NCBI GenBank assembly: GCA_030431055.1
Contig: JAUIJA010000005.1
Location: forward strand, 1 to 64,000
Length of the DNA stretch: 64,000 nt
DNA from: Bacteroidia bacterium
Lineage (GTDB): Bacteria; Bacteroidota; Bacteroidia; Flavobacteriales; Flavobacteriaceae
Reading direction: 5' to 3'
Shown: piece by piece, positions 7,654-14,854 of the stretch
Numbering within the stretch: the first letter of the stretch is position 1
Layout: the number at the start of each line of letters is the position of its first letter
Translations under genes and position numbers: made by a program
Notes under the pieces: model-generated
The model's input: only the letters and a program-made list of their open reading frames with translations
The model's database searches: none
What the model was told of the DNA's origin: nothing

Positions 7654-8958
7654 ATGAACATACCTCAATGTAGTTTTCCACGTGTAGTAATAATTGGTGG
7701 AGGATTTGCTGGAATATCGTTAGCCAAAAAACTTCGTAATAAAAAACTTCAAGTTGTTCTTTTAGACAAACATAATTATCACAATTTTCAACCTTTGATG
7801 TACCAAGTTGCAACTGGCGGTTTAGAACCCGATTCTATTGCATATCCTATTCGAAAAGTGGTGCAAGAATATGAGGATTTTTACTTTCGTTTAGCCGATG
7901 TTAAGGAAATTGATACAAAGGCTAAAAAAGTTATAGCTGATATAGGTGAACTGAAATATGATTACTTAGTTATTGCAACCGGTTCAAAAACTAATTTCTT
8001 CGGGAATAAGGAAATGGAACGCAATGCGATGGCAATGAAAACGATTCCGCAATCGTTGAACATTCGTAGTTTAATTCTAGAGAATTTTGAACAAGCATTA
8101 TTAACGAATGACATTAACGAACGTCATAGTTTAATGAATTTTGTTCTCGTTGGTGGCGGTCCAACAGGCGTTGAATTAGCTGGAGCTTTAGCAGAAATGA
8201 AAAAAGCCATTTTACCAAAAGATTATCCCGATTTAGATATTCGTAAAATGGAAATCAACCTCATTCAAAGTGGTGATCGCATTTTGAATACGATGAGCGA
8301 AAATGCTTCAGAAAAAGCGGAAAAATTCTTAATTAATTTAGGTGTTGAAGTTTGGAAAAATGTTCGTGTAACGAGTTACGATGGAAAAGTTGTCACTACA
8401 AATTCTGATTTAAATTTTGAAGCTGCTACAGTTATTTGGACAGCTGGAGTACAAGGAAACTTAATTAACGGATTAGATGCGAATTCACTTGTAGAAAGAT
8501 CTGAAAGAATTAAGGTAAACCAATTCAATCAGGTTGAAGGTTACGATGACATTTTTGCCATTGGCGATATTGCGCTAATGTCATCTGAAGATTATCCACA
8601 AGGACATCCAATGATGGCGCAACCTGCTATGCAACAAGGCCGACATATAGCTAAAAATTTAATCAAGTTGGTAAACAAAAAAGAAATGAAACCATTTGAG
8701 TACAACGATAAAGGTTCTATGGCAACTATTGGACGTAATAAAGCCGTAGTCGATTTACCTAAGTTTAAATTTAGTGGTGTTTTTGCTTGGTTTGTGTGGA
8801 TGTTTGTGCATTTATTTTCGCTAATTGGATTTAAAAACAAAGCAGTTGTATTCTTAAATTGGGTGTACAATTACATTCGTTTCGATAGAGAAGCACGTTT
8901 GATTATTCGTCCGTATAAGAAAAAGAAAATCGAGAGTTTTGTTAGTGATGAGATATGA
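7654..8958 (+). CDS. ndh: Type II NADH:quinone oxidoreductase (NDH-2)
   Basis: A 434-residue FAD-dependent dehydrogenase that passes electrons from NADH to menaquinone without pumping protons. Two Rossmann motifs are visible: FAD-binding VVIIGGGFAGISLAKKL (11-27) and NAD-binding VLVGGGPTGVELAGAL (about 165-180). DIFAIGDIA (about 300) is the second FAD contact and AQPAMQQGRHIAKNL the quinone-side motif. The C-terminal part (about 370-400) is hydrophobic and aromatic, and is followed by basic residues, as expected for monotopic membrane attachment. It is transcribed alone; a hairpin with a T run follows at 8985-9030. Confidence 0.9.
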   Translation: MNIPQCSFPRVVIIGGGFAGISLAKKLRNKKLQVVLLDKHNYHNFQPLMYQVATGGLEPDSIAYPIRKVVQEYEDFYFRLADVKEIDTKAKKVIADIGELKYDYLVIATGSKTNFFGNKEMERNAMAMKTIPQSLNIRSLILENFEQALLTNDINERHSLMNFVLVGGGPTGVELAGALAEMKKAILPKDYPDLDIRKMEINLIQSGDRILNTMSENASEKAEKFLINLGVEVWKNVRVTSYDGKVVTTNSDLNFEAATVIWTAGVQGNLINGLDANSLVERSERIKVNQFNQVEGYDDIFAIGDIALMSSEDYPQGHPMMAQPAMQQGRHIAKNLIKLVNKKEMKPFEYNDKGSMATIGRNKAVVDLPKFKFSGVFAWFVWMFVHLFSLIGFKNKAVVFLNWVYNYIRFDREARLIIRPYKKKKIESFVSDEI

Positions 8959-8983
8959 TTTAGTGTTCAGCCACAGTCACAGT

Positions 8984-9030
8984 CGTCAGTTCGAGTATTC
9001 GCATTATGCGAATGTATCGAGAACTTTTTT
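8984..9030. repeat. TGTCA-family palindromic element, hairpin variant
   Basis: GTCAGTTCGAG, a 16-base ATTCGCATTATGCGAAT palindrome and ATCGAGAAC, followed by TTTTTT. The outer TTCGAG/TCGAGAA arms are those of the elements at 12834 and 29887, but the loop is replaced by a long GC-containing stem. With the T run it can double as the terminator of ndh. Confidence 0.75.
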
Positions 9031-9093
9031 ATAATGCTTGAGGATAATTAAAATTGGAATATAATTTGATAAGTAATAATAAACAGTTCTATT

Positions 9094-9447
9094 ATGCGAT
9101 TTATCTATTCCTTATTTTTTTTAATATCCACATTTTGTTTTGGACAACAAATTAAGAAAGATATAAATATCAAATCTAAAATAATTACGGGAGATGTTTT
9201 TTCTGAAGCTTTAGAAAAAGATATTAAATCAGATAGAGTTTTAGTTTCGTTTATTGTAAACAAAGAATGCGAGATTATTGAGATTAGTATTTTTAAGGAT
9301 AGCAAATTAGATTCATTCAATAAATCTGTATCAAAAAAATTAGACAATATTAAAACTGAAATTCAAGAGAATTTAGATTGTGATGATATTAAAAGAAAAC
9401 AGCAAAACATTAAAATGTTTGTTCCAATTCATTTCAAAATGGAATAA
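9094..9447 (+). CDS. Small secreted protein of unknown function
   Basis: A 117-residue protein with a signal peptide (about 1-18, LFFLISTFCFGQ). The mature part (DRVLVSFIVNKECEIIEISI, later KMFVPIHFKME) is a pair of beta strands around a helix and resembles the C-terminal fold of TonB-like or energy-transducer proteins in Flavobacteria, but the likeness is loose. I cannot assign a function. It stands alone between ndh and the convergent DUF3810 gene. Confidence 0.6.
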   Translation: MRFIYSLFFLISTFCFGQQIKKDINIKSKIITGDVFSEALEKDIKSDRVLVSFIVNKECEIIEISIFKDSKLDSFNKSVSKKLDNIKTEIQENLDCDDIKRKQQNIKMFVPIHFKME

Positions 9448-9461
9448 TTTAAAGTTTAAAA

Positions 9462-9489
9462 AACTGATCACTAATTACTCTTTACTAAT
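9462..9489. repeat. Heptamer array overlapping a stop codon
   Basis: Units AACTGAT, CACTAAT, TACTCTT, TACTAAT in exact 7-base register. The array runs from the intergenic gap through the stop codon of the DUF3810 gene (ends at 9475) and its last four codons. Confidence 0.65.
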
Positions 9490-10542
9490 TTTCTCAAAAC
9501 CAATCGCTAACCCCACAAAACGGCTATAACTAATAATCCCTTCTTGTTGGTTGGCTTTTAAAAAGTTGTCGTAGAAAAACTCAAAAAACGTATCAATAGG
9601 CGTGTGGTAACTATCCCAAAAAGCTTCATGTTCATCGTAGTTTTTTAACACACCTTTGTTTAGTTTTTCAAGGTAGGCTTTGCCTTTTCCTTCTTCAAGT
9701 TGTTCTAAATTTCCTAAACAATATCTCGTAATAATACTATACGCCGAATATTGAAAATACAAATCGTCGTTATGTGTTGCGGCTATAAAACCAATAAAAT
9801 TACATTCACTTTCACTGCCAATTCCCACTTGGTGACCCATTTCGTGGCAAGTTGTCATCGGTAAAGTAAAGTTGGGTTTTAAGGTGTTTACTTGCGCTTC
9901 ATTCGTAAACGGATTCAAATAACCACCAAATCCCATATAACTTAATAAATATCGTAAAAGAGAAGGCTTGATGCTTTTGTTTTTGTAGTGAAATTCTTGT
10001 AATGCTATTGGAAGTTTATCATAACCGTTTTGTGCCATTTCAAATACTTTTTCATTCGAATACGGAACTTTCACAGCGGTTGAATCATTTCCAGCTAATT
10101 GCAGTTGTAACGCATTGGTTTTAGCAATCATTTTTTCGGTGAAAGCTATTAATTCTTTTTCGGTGTATTCTTTTTCAATGTTTAGTTTCTCATGCAATGG
10201 AATCCGGTAATAATTCATTCCCCATAAAACATGAAAGAAGAAATAGAAAACAGAAATCCAACTCAAAACCGTTAATCCATTGGTTTTCCAATTCTTGAAA
10301 AAGCCTTTTCGGTTGTTCCAAATCCAGCGTGATAAAAGAAAAATTAAAATGCTATAAATAACATCGCCAAAAGAAAACGGAATGCTTCCAAAAAGCGTTC
10401 GGTTGAACCACGCAACTTTTTCATACCAACCTTTGCTGTAATATTCTTCAATAAATGCAGGAAATCGTCCGAGTGTTTTCACCACAACTATTTGAACCAG
10501 TAATAATAAAGGAAGGATGTATTTTCTTTTCAAAACGTGCAA
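9475..10542 (-). CDS. DUF3810 membrane protein with HExxH motif
   Basis: A 355-residue protein typical of DUF3810. Three N-terminal hydrophobic segments (about 8-25, 50-70, 90-112) precede a soluble domain with CHEMGHQVG (about 232-240), the zinc-protease HExxH signature. A conserved ESECNFIGFIAA follows; its glutamate could be the third zinc ligand. It is thus probably a membrane-bound metallopeptidase facing the periplasm, although no substrate is known. It is transcribed divergently from pepD; the two starts are under 100 bases apart. Confidence 0.8.
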   Translation of the reverse strand: MHVLKRKYILPLLLLVQIVVVKTLGRFPAFIEEYYSKGWYEKVAWFNRTLFGSIPFSFGDVIYSILIFLLSRWIWNNRKGFFKNWKTNGLTVLSWISVFYFFFHVLWGMNYYRIPLHEKLNIEKEYTEKELIAFTEKMIAKTNALQLQLAGNDSTAVKVPYSNEKVFEMAQNGYDKLPIALQEFHYKNKSIKPSLLRYLLSYMGFGGYLNPFTNEAQVNTLKPNFTLPMTTCHEMGHQVGIGSESECNFIGFIAATHNDDLYFQYSAYSIITRYCLGNLEQLEEGKGKAYLEKLNKGVLKNYDEHEAFWDSYHTPIDTFFEFFYDNFLKANQQEGIISYSRFVGLAIGFEKISKE

Positions 10543-10592
10543 TTTTATCGTAAATATAATTCAAAATCTAATTTCAAAGAAAATATACTTTG

Positions 10593-10600
10593 TAACTTTG
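10593..10600 (+). promoter_or_regulatory. pepD promoter -7 element
   Basis: TAACTTTG followed by CG, 33 bases before the pepD start codon, fits the Bacteroidetes -7 consensus TAnnTTTG. No clear TTG is at the expected distance upstream. Confidence 0.5.
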
Positions 10601-10632
10601 CGACAATCGATTTAAAAACAACAAACAATACA

Positions 10633-12096
10633 ATGAGTCAAGAAGTAAGAAACTTAGAGCCAAAAGCGCTTTGGAATAAATTTGCCGACTTAAATGCGGT
10701 GCCACGTCCGTCGAAAAAAGAAGAAAGAGTAATTGCTTTCATGATGGATTTTGGTAAAAAATTAGGTTTAGAAACCTTAAAAGATGAAGTTGGTAACGTT
10801 ATCATCAAAAAGCCAGCGACAGCAGGTATGGAAAACCGTAAAACGATTGTAATGCAATCGCATTTAGATATGGTACACCAAAAAAACAACGATACAAATT
10901 TCGATTTCGATACACAAGGAATTGAAATGTATGTAGATGGTGACTGGGTTCGTGCCAAAGGTACTACGCTTGGTGCCGATAACGGTTTAGGTGTGGCTAC
11001 GATAATGGCGATTTTAGAAAGTACTGATATTCCACATCCTGCGATTGAAGCTTTGTTTACAATTGATGAAGAAACAGGAATGACAGGAGCAATGGGCTTA
11101 AAAGGTGGCTTGTTAGAAGGTCAAATTTTATTGAATTTAGATACGGAAGAAGACGATGAAATCGACATTGGATGTGCGGGTGGAGTAGATGTAACGGCTG
11201 TTGCAGAATATGATGAAGAAGATGCTCCAGCGGATTCTGTAGGGTATAGAATTACCGTTAAAGGTTTAAACGGAGGTCACTCTGGAATGCAAATACACGA
11301 AGGTTTAGGAAATGCCAATAAAATTATGAACCGTTTATTGTATAGCGGTTACGAAGATTTTGGTTTACAAATTTCTAAAATTAACGGTGGAAGTTTACGC
11401 AATGCAATTCCGCGTGAGAGTGTTGCCGAAGTCATTATCGCCGAAATGTATGACGAAGCGTTTGAGTTTGACATGCAAGAAATCATTAATGAGATTAAAG
11501 CCGAATTCAAAACAACAGAACCGAATTTACAAATTGTTATTGAAAAATTAGACCAAGTGCCTGCAAAAGTGTTGCCTTCTATGGCGCAGTTTTACTTAGT
11601 AAGAGCTTTATATACGGCGCACAATGGTGTGTATAGAATGAGTGCCGATTTTGATAACTTGGTAGAAACGTCTAACAATATTGCAAAAGTAACTGTTGGC
11701 GGTGGAAACCTAAAAATTGAATGTTTAACACGTTCTTCAGTAGAGAGTTCTAAGTTTGATTTAGCGAATGCGTTACGCTCTGCGTTTGAGTTAATGGGTT
11801 GTGAAGTTACCTTCTCGGGAAGTTATCCAGGTTGGACACCAAACCCAAAATCTGAGATTTTAGATGTGTTAACGGCGATTTACGAAAAACAAAACGGAAG
11901 CAAAGCAAACGTTGTAGCGTGCCATGCTGGATTAGAATGTGGTATTTTAGGCCAAAACTACCCAGGAATGGACATGATTTCGTTTGGACCAACGATTAAA
12001 GGCGCACATAGCCCAGATGAAAGAGCGAGTATTTCTTCTGCACAAAAATATTGGAAATTTGTGTTGGAAATTTTAGCGAATATTCCGGTTAAGTAA
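10633..12096 (+). CDS. pepD: Aminoacyl-histidine dipeptidase (Xaa-His dipeptidase)
   Basis: A 487-residue cytosolic M20 metallopeptidase that hydrolyses Xaa-His and related dipeptides. The two-zinc site is spread over QSHLDMVHQK (about 75-84), GADNGLGVA (about 114-122), DEETGMTGA (about 145-153, with the general-base Glu), and LLNLDTEEDDE. The dimerisation lid with GGHSGMQIH (about 215) follows, and the last ligand is in GAHSPDERASI. I start it at 10633 (MSQEVRNLEPKALW), after the TAACTTTG promoter element; a longer frame reaches 10537 but would contain that promoter. Confidence 0.93.
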   Translation: MSQEVRNLEPKALWNKFADLNAVPRPSKKEERVIAFMMDFGKKLGLETLKDEVGNVIIKKPATAGMENRKTIVMQSHLDMVHQKNNDTNFDFDTQGIEMYVDGDWVRAKGTTLGADNGLGVATIMAILESTDIPHPAIEALFTIDEETGMTGAMGLKGGLLEGQILLNLDTEEDDEIDIGCAGGVDVTAVAEYDEEDAPADSVGYRITVKGLNGGHSGMQIHEGLGNANKIMNRLLYSGYEDFGLQISKINGGSLRNAIPRESVAEVIIAEMYDEAFEFDMQEIINEIKAEFKTTEPNLQIVIEKLDQVPAKVLPSMAQFYLVRALYTAHNGVYRMSADFDNLVETSNNIAKVTVGGGNLKIECLTRSSVESSKFDLANALRSAFELMGCEVTFSGSYPGWTPNPKSEILDVLTAIYEKQNGSKANVVACHAGLECGILGQNYPGMDMISFGPTIKGAHSPDERASISSAQKYWKFVLEILANIPVK

Positions 12097-12125
12097 GAGA
12101 ATAGAATATAGAAAATAGAGAAAAG
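12091..12125. repeat. Heptamer array beginning in the pepD stop codon
   Basis: Five units in strict 7-base register: AAGTAAG, AGAATAG, AATATAG, AAAATAG, AGAAAAG. The first unit contains the last Lys codon and TAA of pepD, and the last runs into the terminator. Confidence 0.7.
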
Positions 12126-12126
12126 A

Positions 12127-12158
12127 AAAAATCCCAAGCGAAGCTTGGGATTTTTTTA
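12127..12158 (+). terminator. Terminator after pepD
   Basis: ATCCCAAGC-GAA-GCTTGGGAT followed by seven T. The C-GAA-G loop is the same as in the hairpins at 42359 and 42388. Confidence 0.85.
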
Positions 12159-12178
12159 TGTAATTTAAAAAATCAATT

Positions 12179-12781
12179 TTATTCAACACAGTAATCGTTG
12201 TAATAATAAATTGCATCTTCTAATTCGGCGAAACTGTATTTATGGTTTTTTAAATCACGAACCAAAGTATCACAATCGGCTAAATAATTGGATACATTTT
12301 TTGCCCAACTTTTAAAAATAGAACAATCAATACACGTAGCGATTTCTTCTGTTTCTCGAATTAGATAATGTCTTGTTTTTTCAGTTTCAATTCTGTTTGG
12401 AAATACTTTTCCATTTTCAAAGCTATAAAAAGCATTAGAATCACTAAATTTCAATAATTTCACTTCTCCGTTTACTAATAGTTCTAAAAGTTTAGGTTTA
12501 TCTAAAGTACTTGTTTTAACATATTCAAAAGTTTTTGTAAACTCAAAACCAACGAATGTAATTCTTGAAACGTCTTCAAAATCCCAATAATCGCCTTCGT
12601 CTTCTTTTTTTAAACGAAATTTTATTTTCTCAATAGGATCTAATGTTCCTACAACTTCAAGTTTTCCAAAACCTTCGATAGAAGTTCCATCGTTAAAATA
12701 CATAATGCATTCTTGGTCTTGAGCAAAAGCAAAAAAGTGATTAGCTAAAAAGAATATGAAAATAAAAATGTGTGATTTCAT
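12179..12781 (-). CDS. Secreted protein of unknown function
   Basis: A 200-residue protein with a signal peptide (about 1-20, FFLANHFFAFAQ). The mature part starts DQECIMYFNDGTSIEGFGKL, a pattern seen in Flavobacterial proteins that read like small beta-sandwich modules. The C-terminal half is helical, with Cys residues in ATCIDCSIF and LADCD and at the very end (YCVE), possibly forming disulfides in the periplasm. I do not recognise a family. It stands alone, with its start followed upstream by a heptamer array and a TGTCA element. Confidence 0.65.
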   Translation of the reverse strand: MKSHIFIFIFFLANHFFAFAQDQECIMYFNDGTSIEGFGKLEVVGTLDPIEKIKFRLKKEDEGDYWDFEDVSRITFVGFEFTKTFEYVKTSTLDKPKLLELLVNGEVKLLKFSDSNAFYSFENGKVFPNRIETEKTRHYLIRETEEIATCIDCSIFKSWAKNVSNYLADCDTLVRDLKNHKYSFAELEDAIYYYNDYCVE

Positions 12782-12810
12782 TGCACAAATTTAATTAGAA
12801 ATTATCAAAT

Positions 12811-12831
12811 ACGCAGTAAAAAGTGAATAGT
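12811..12831. repeat. Short heptamer array next to a TGTCA element
   Basis: ACGCAGT, AAAAAGT, GAATAGT, three units in 7-base register ending three bases before the TGTCA element at 12834. Confidence 0.5.
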
Positions 12832-12833
12832 GT

Positions 12834-12920
12834 TGTCATTTCGAGCGGAGTCGAGAAATCTCACATGTAGTGAATTTAGATTATATGATTTAGTTAAGTT
12901 TACCTAAGGTCGGAATGACA
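12834..12920. repeat. TGTCA-family palindromic element, complete intergenic copy
   Basis: An 87-bp element that starts TGTCATTTCGAGCGGAGTCG, continues AGAAATCTC and ends CGGAATGACA, so its ends are inverted (TGTCATT and AATGACA). The left half folds on itself (TTCGA and TCGAGAA around GCGGAG). It lies between two minus-strand genes and is the intergenic counterpart of the copy inside icmF at 29887-29972. Confidence 0.85.
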
Positions 12921-12942
12921 AAAAATGGTCGAAGTGATGATT

Positions 12943-12976
12943 AAAAAAAATCCCAACTTTTAAAGCTGGGATTTTA
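12943..12976. terminator. Terminator of the 115-residue protein gene
   Basis: AATCCCAACTTT and AAAGCTGGGATT form a stem with A and T runs at the two sides. It lies six bases past the stop of the minus-strand gene at 12982. Confidence 0.75.
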
Positions 12977-12981
12977 TTCTT

Positions 12982-13329
12982 TTAATTCCAATTCAAGGAT
13001 TGAATAATACTTTTTGGATTGATTAAATTAATTTTTGAAGAATAATCCATCAATATTTTAATTTCCTCAATTTCGTTTCTATCAAGAAGAATCATGAAGT
13101 TTTTTTGCAAGGTAGGTATAGGAATTTTTTTAGTATAAATAGAATTTTTATATTCTTGTTCCCAATAATCGATGTCTATTTTTTCTAAATAATTTTCTAA
13201 AGCTTCTAATTCGCTTTCAGATAAACTAAAATTTAAATTTTTATAGGTTAATTGATAGTTTTGACAGCCTTTTAAAAAGAGCAACATTCCATTTTCGGTT
13301 TGTTTTAATATAGAAAAGTTACAACACAT
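12982..13329 (-). CDS. Small cytosolic protein, DUF6686-like
   Basis: A 115-residue protein without signal peptide, beginning MCCNFSILKQTENGMLLFLKG. It has a CQNYQLTYKNLNFSLSESEL middle and a conserved-looking KKIPIPTLQKNFMILLDRNE (about 69-88). These features agree with the small Flavobacterial family I know as DUF6686, but the family number is from memory. Cys2, Cys3 and Cys21 could bind a metal. No function is known. Monocistronic, with a terminator just downstream. Confidence 0.6.
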   Translation of the reverse strand: MCCNFSILKQTENGMLLFLKGCQNYQLTYKNLNFSLSESELEALENYLEKIDIDYWEQEYKNSIYTKKIPIPTLQKNFMILLDRNEIEEIKILMDYSSKINLINPKSIIQSLNWN

Positions 13330-13404
13330 TTTAATTGAATTAGTCTTGCTAATTTATGAACTAAAATTAAGAACACAAAATTATTTAGAATAATTATAAA
13401 TAAA

Positions 13405-13440
13405 AAATCGAGACAAATTATTATTGCCTCGATTTAATTT
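13405..13440 (-). terminator. Terminator after the DUF4374 gene
   Basis: AAATCGAG and CTCGATTT enclose a 16-base AT loop. It lies about 20 bases past the stop of the DUF4374 gene on the minus strand. Confidence 0.65.
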
Positions 13441-13461
13441 AAAAGTTAAACTTTAAATGTT

Positions 13462-14844
13462 TTAGAATGCACCAATGAAGTGATTTCCTGGCTTGTTTGT
13501 TAGTTTTGCACCTTCAGTTACAATTCCAGTATTTTTATTGATGATGTAAATGCGACCGTCTTGACCAACAGGAGCAAACGTAACATAAATATCATCTCCG
13601 TCAATAACGTAACCTTGATATTGGAACATATAAGCATCTTGATTGTAAGGTAAAGTGATTTGTTGAGCAGATGTATTGTATAAATCTACTAAAGCTAAAT
13701 AACTTTGCGATTGACCAGATAAAGTAGAAATGGGAGCATTGTCGTGTGTGTAAGCAACAATTGCTTTACCGTTTCCTGCATATCTCCAATTTTCAATGTA
13801 AGACCCTGTAATACCTAATGCTGTATCTAAGCTAAAAGTATAACTGTTATCGTATTCATTATTTTGATTAATTCTTAAAAAGTGAGAACCATTAGTGTCT
13901 CTTTGTGTAGCTTGATAGATATTGTTGTCATCTGCTACAAATGAGTTGAAGCTTCTGTATCCACTTGTATCACCATGTCCAACAGTAGAAGTAATAACTG
14001 TAGGATTAGTTAATGAAGGATAATCAACCACAACAGATTTTGAACCTAAACGTGTAAATGTAGTTTCGTTGTCACCTGTTGTTGTATTTTTTTTACGCAT
14101 CCAAGTACCAATAATTAATTTATCACCAGCAGCATTTAAAGTAGGAGAATCTAATCTAAAAATGTGATGTCCTTCAATTTCTTCAGTTTGTGTTAAAGGA
14201 ATTTCATATTGTTGTACTTCGCTAATAGCCGAATCAACTAAGTCTAATGTTAAAACAGTTGCAGTTCCTCTTGCATACAAAAATGTATCGTCATTAGTGT
14301 CTGTTGTTCCTTGATCATCCATTACTATTTGTGGTGTGGTTACACTTACAGCAGAACCTGTTTTGTCATCATCAAAAAGTTTGTTCCATCTAGGTGAAGT
14401 ACCAGCATATTGAGAGATGTTTACTAATGCTCCTGTTTGTGCAAAGTTTTGTCCGCCATTTACAATATATTTTGAATATTCACCACCATTGGCACCAGCA
14501 TAAGCTATGCTAAATAGAGTGTTTCCGCTTTGCGACATTTGTAAACGAGCTGTTCTATTTGAAGGAACTAAAAAACCATTTTCGAATACATCGAAAGTTT
14601 TTGAAGCATCTTTTGCATCTTCTTTAGAAATAGAATAAACTAATGTTCCTCCATTTCCGTCACCAGGAGTTGGATTGTTTGTTCCCATTACAGCACCTGC
14701 AACAGTTATCCATTCCCTATTGTTGTTTGTTGGTTCACCATTCCCAGTTCCTGTTGATTCCTCTTCACTACAAGCAGTAGTTAACGTTAAAAGCGTCGTT
14801 AGGGCAGAAACCCATAGTGTTGATTTTAAAAATGTTGTTTTCAT
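13462..14844 (-). CDS. DUF4374 surface/periplasmic lipoprotein
   Basis: A 460-residue lipoprotein (lipidated Cys25 in LTLTTACSEE) of the DUF4374 type. It is a string of beta-rich repeats (for example TNNREWITVAGAVMGTNN and LIIGTWMRKKNTTTGDNETT) that suggest a beta-propeller. The family is encoded beside TonB-dependent receptors in Bacteroidetes, and that is the case here: it starts 10 bases after the receptor stops. By analogy with other receptor-lipoprotein pairs it may capture the iron complex or other ligand taken up by the receptor; this is inference. Confidence 0.8.
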   Translation of the reverse strand: MKTTFLKSTLWVSALTTLLTLTTACSEEESTGTGNGEPTNNNREWITVAGAVMGTNNPTPGDGNGGTLVYSISKEDAKDASKTFDVFENGFLVPSNRTARLQMSQSGNTLFSIAYAGANGGEYSKYIVNGGQNFAQTGALVNISQYAGTSPRWNKLFDDDKTGSAVSVTTPQIVMDDQGTTDTNDDTFLYARGTATVLTLDLVDSAISEVQQYEIPLTQTEEIEGHHIFRLDSPTLNAAGDKLIIGTWMRKKNTTTGDNETTFTRLGSKSVVVDYPSLTNPTVITSTVGHGDTSGYRSFNSFVADDNNIYQATQRDTNGSHFLRINQNNEYDNSYTFSLDTALGITGSYIENWRYAGNGKAIVAYTHDNAPISTLSGQSQSYLALVDLYNTSAQQITLPYNQDAYMFQYQGYVIDGDDIYVTFAPVGQDGRIYIINKNTGIVTEGAKLTNKPGNHFIGAF

Positions 14845-14854
14845 TTTGTAGTAT

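Noticed and set aside
10537..10632. N-terminal extension of PepD by 32 residues
   Set aside because: The extension contains the TAACTTTG promoter element and is unlike PepD proteins, which begin near MSQEVRNLEP.
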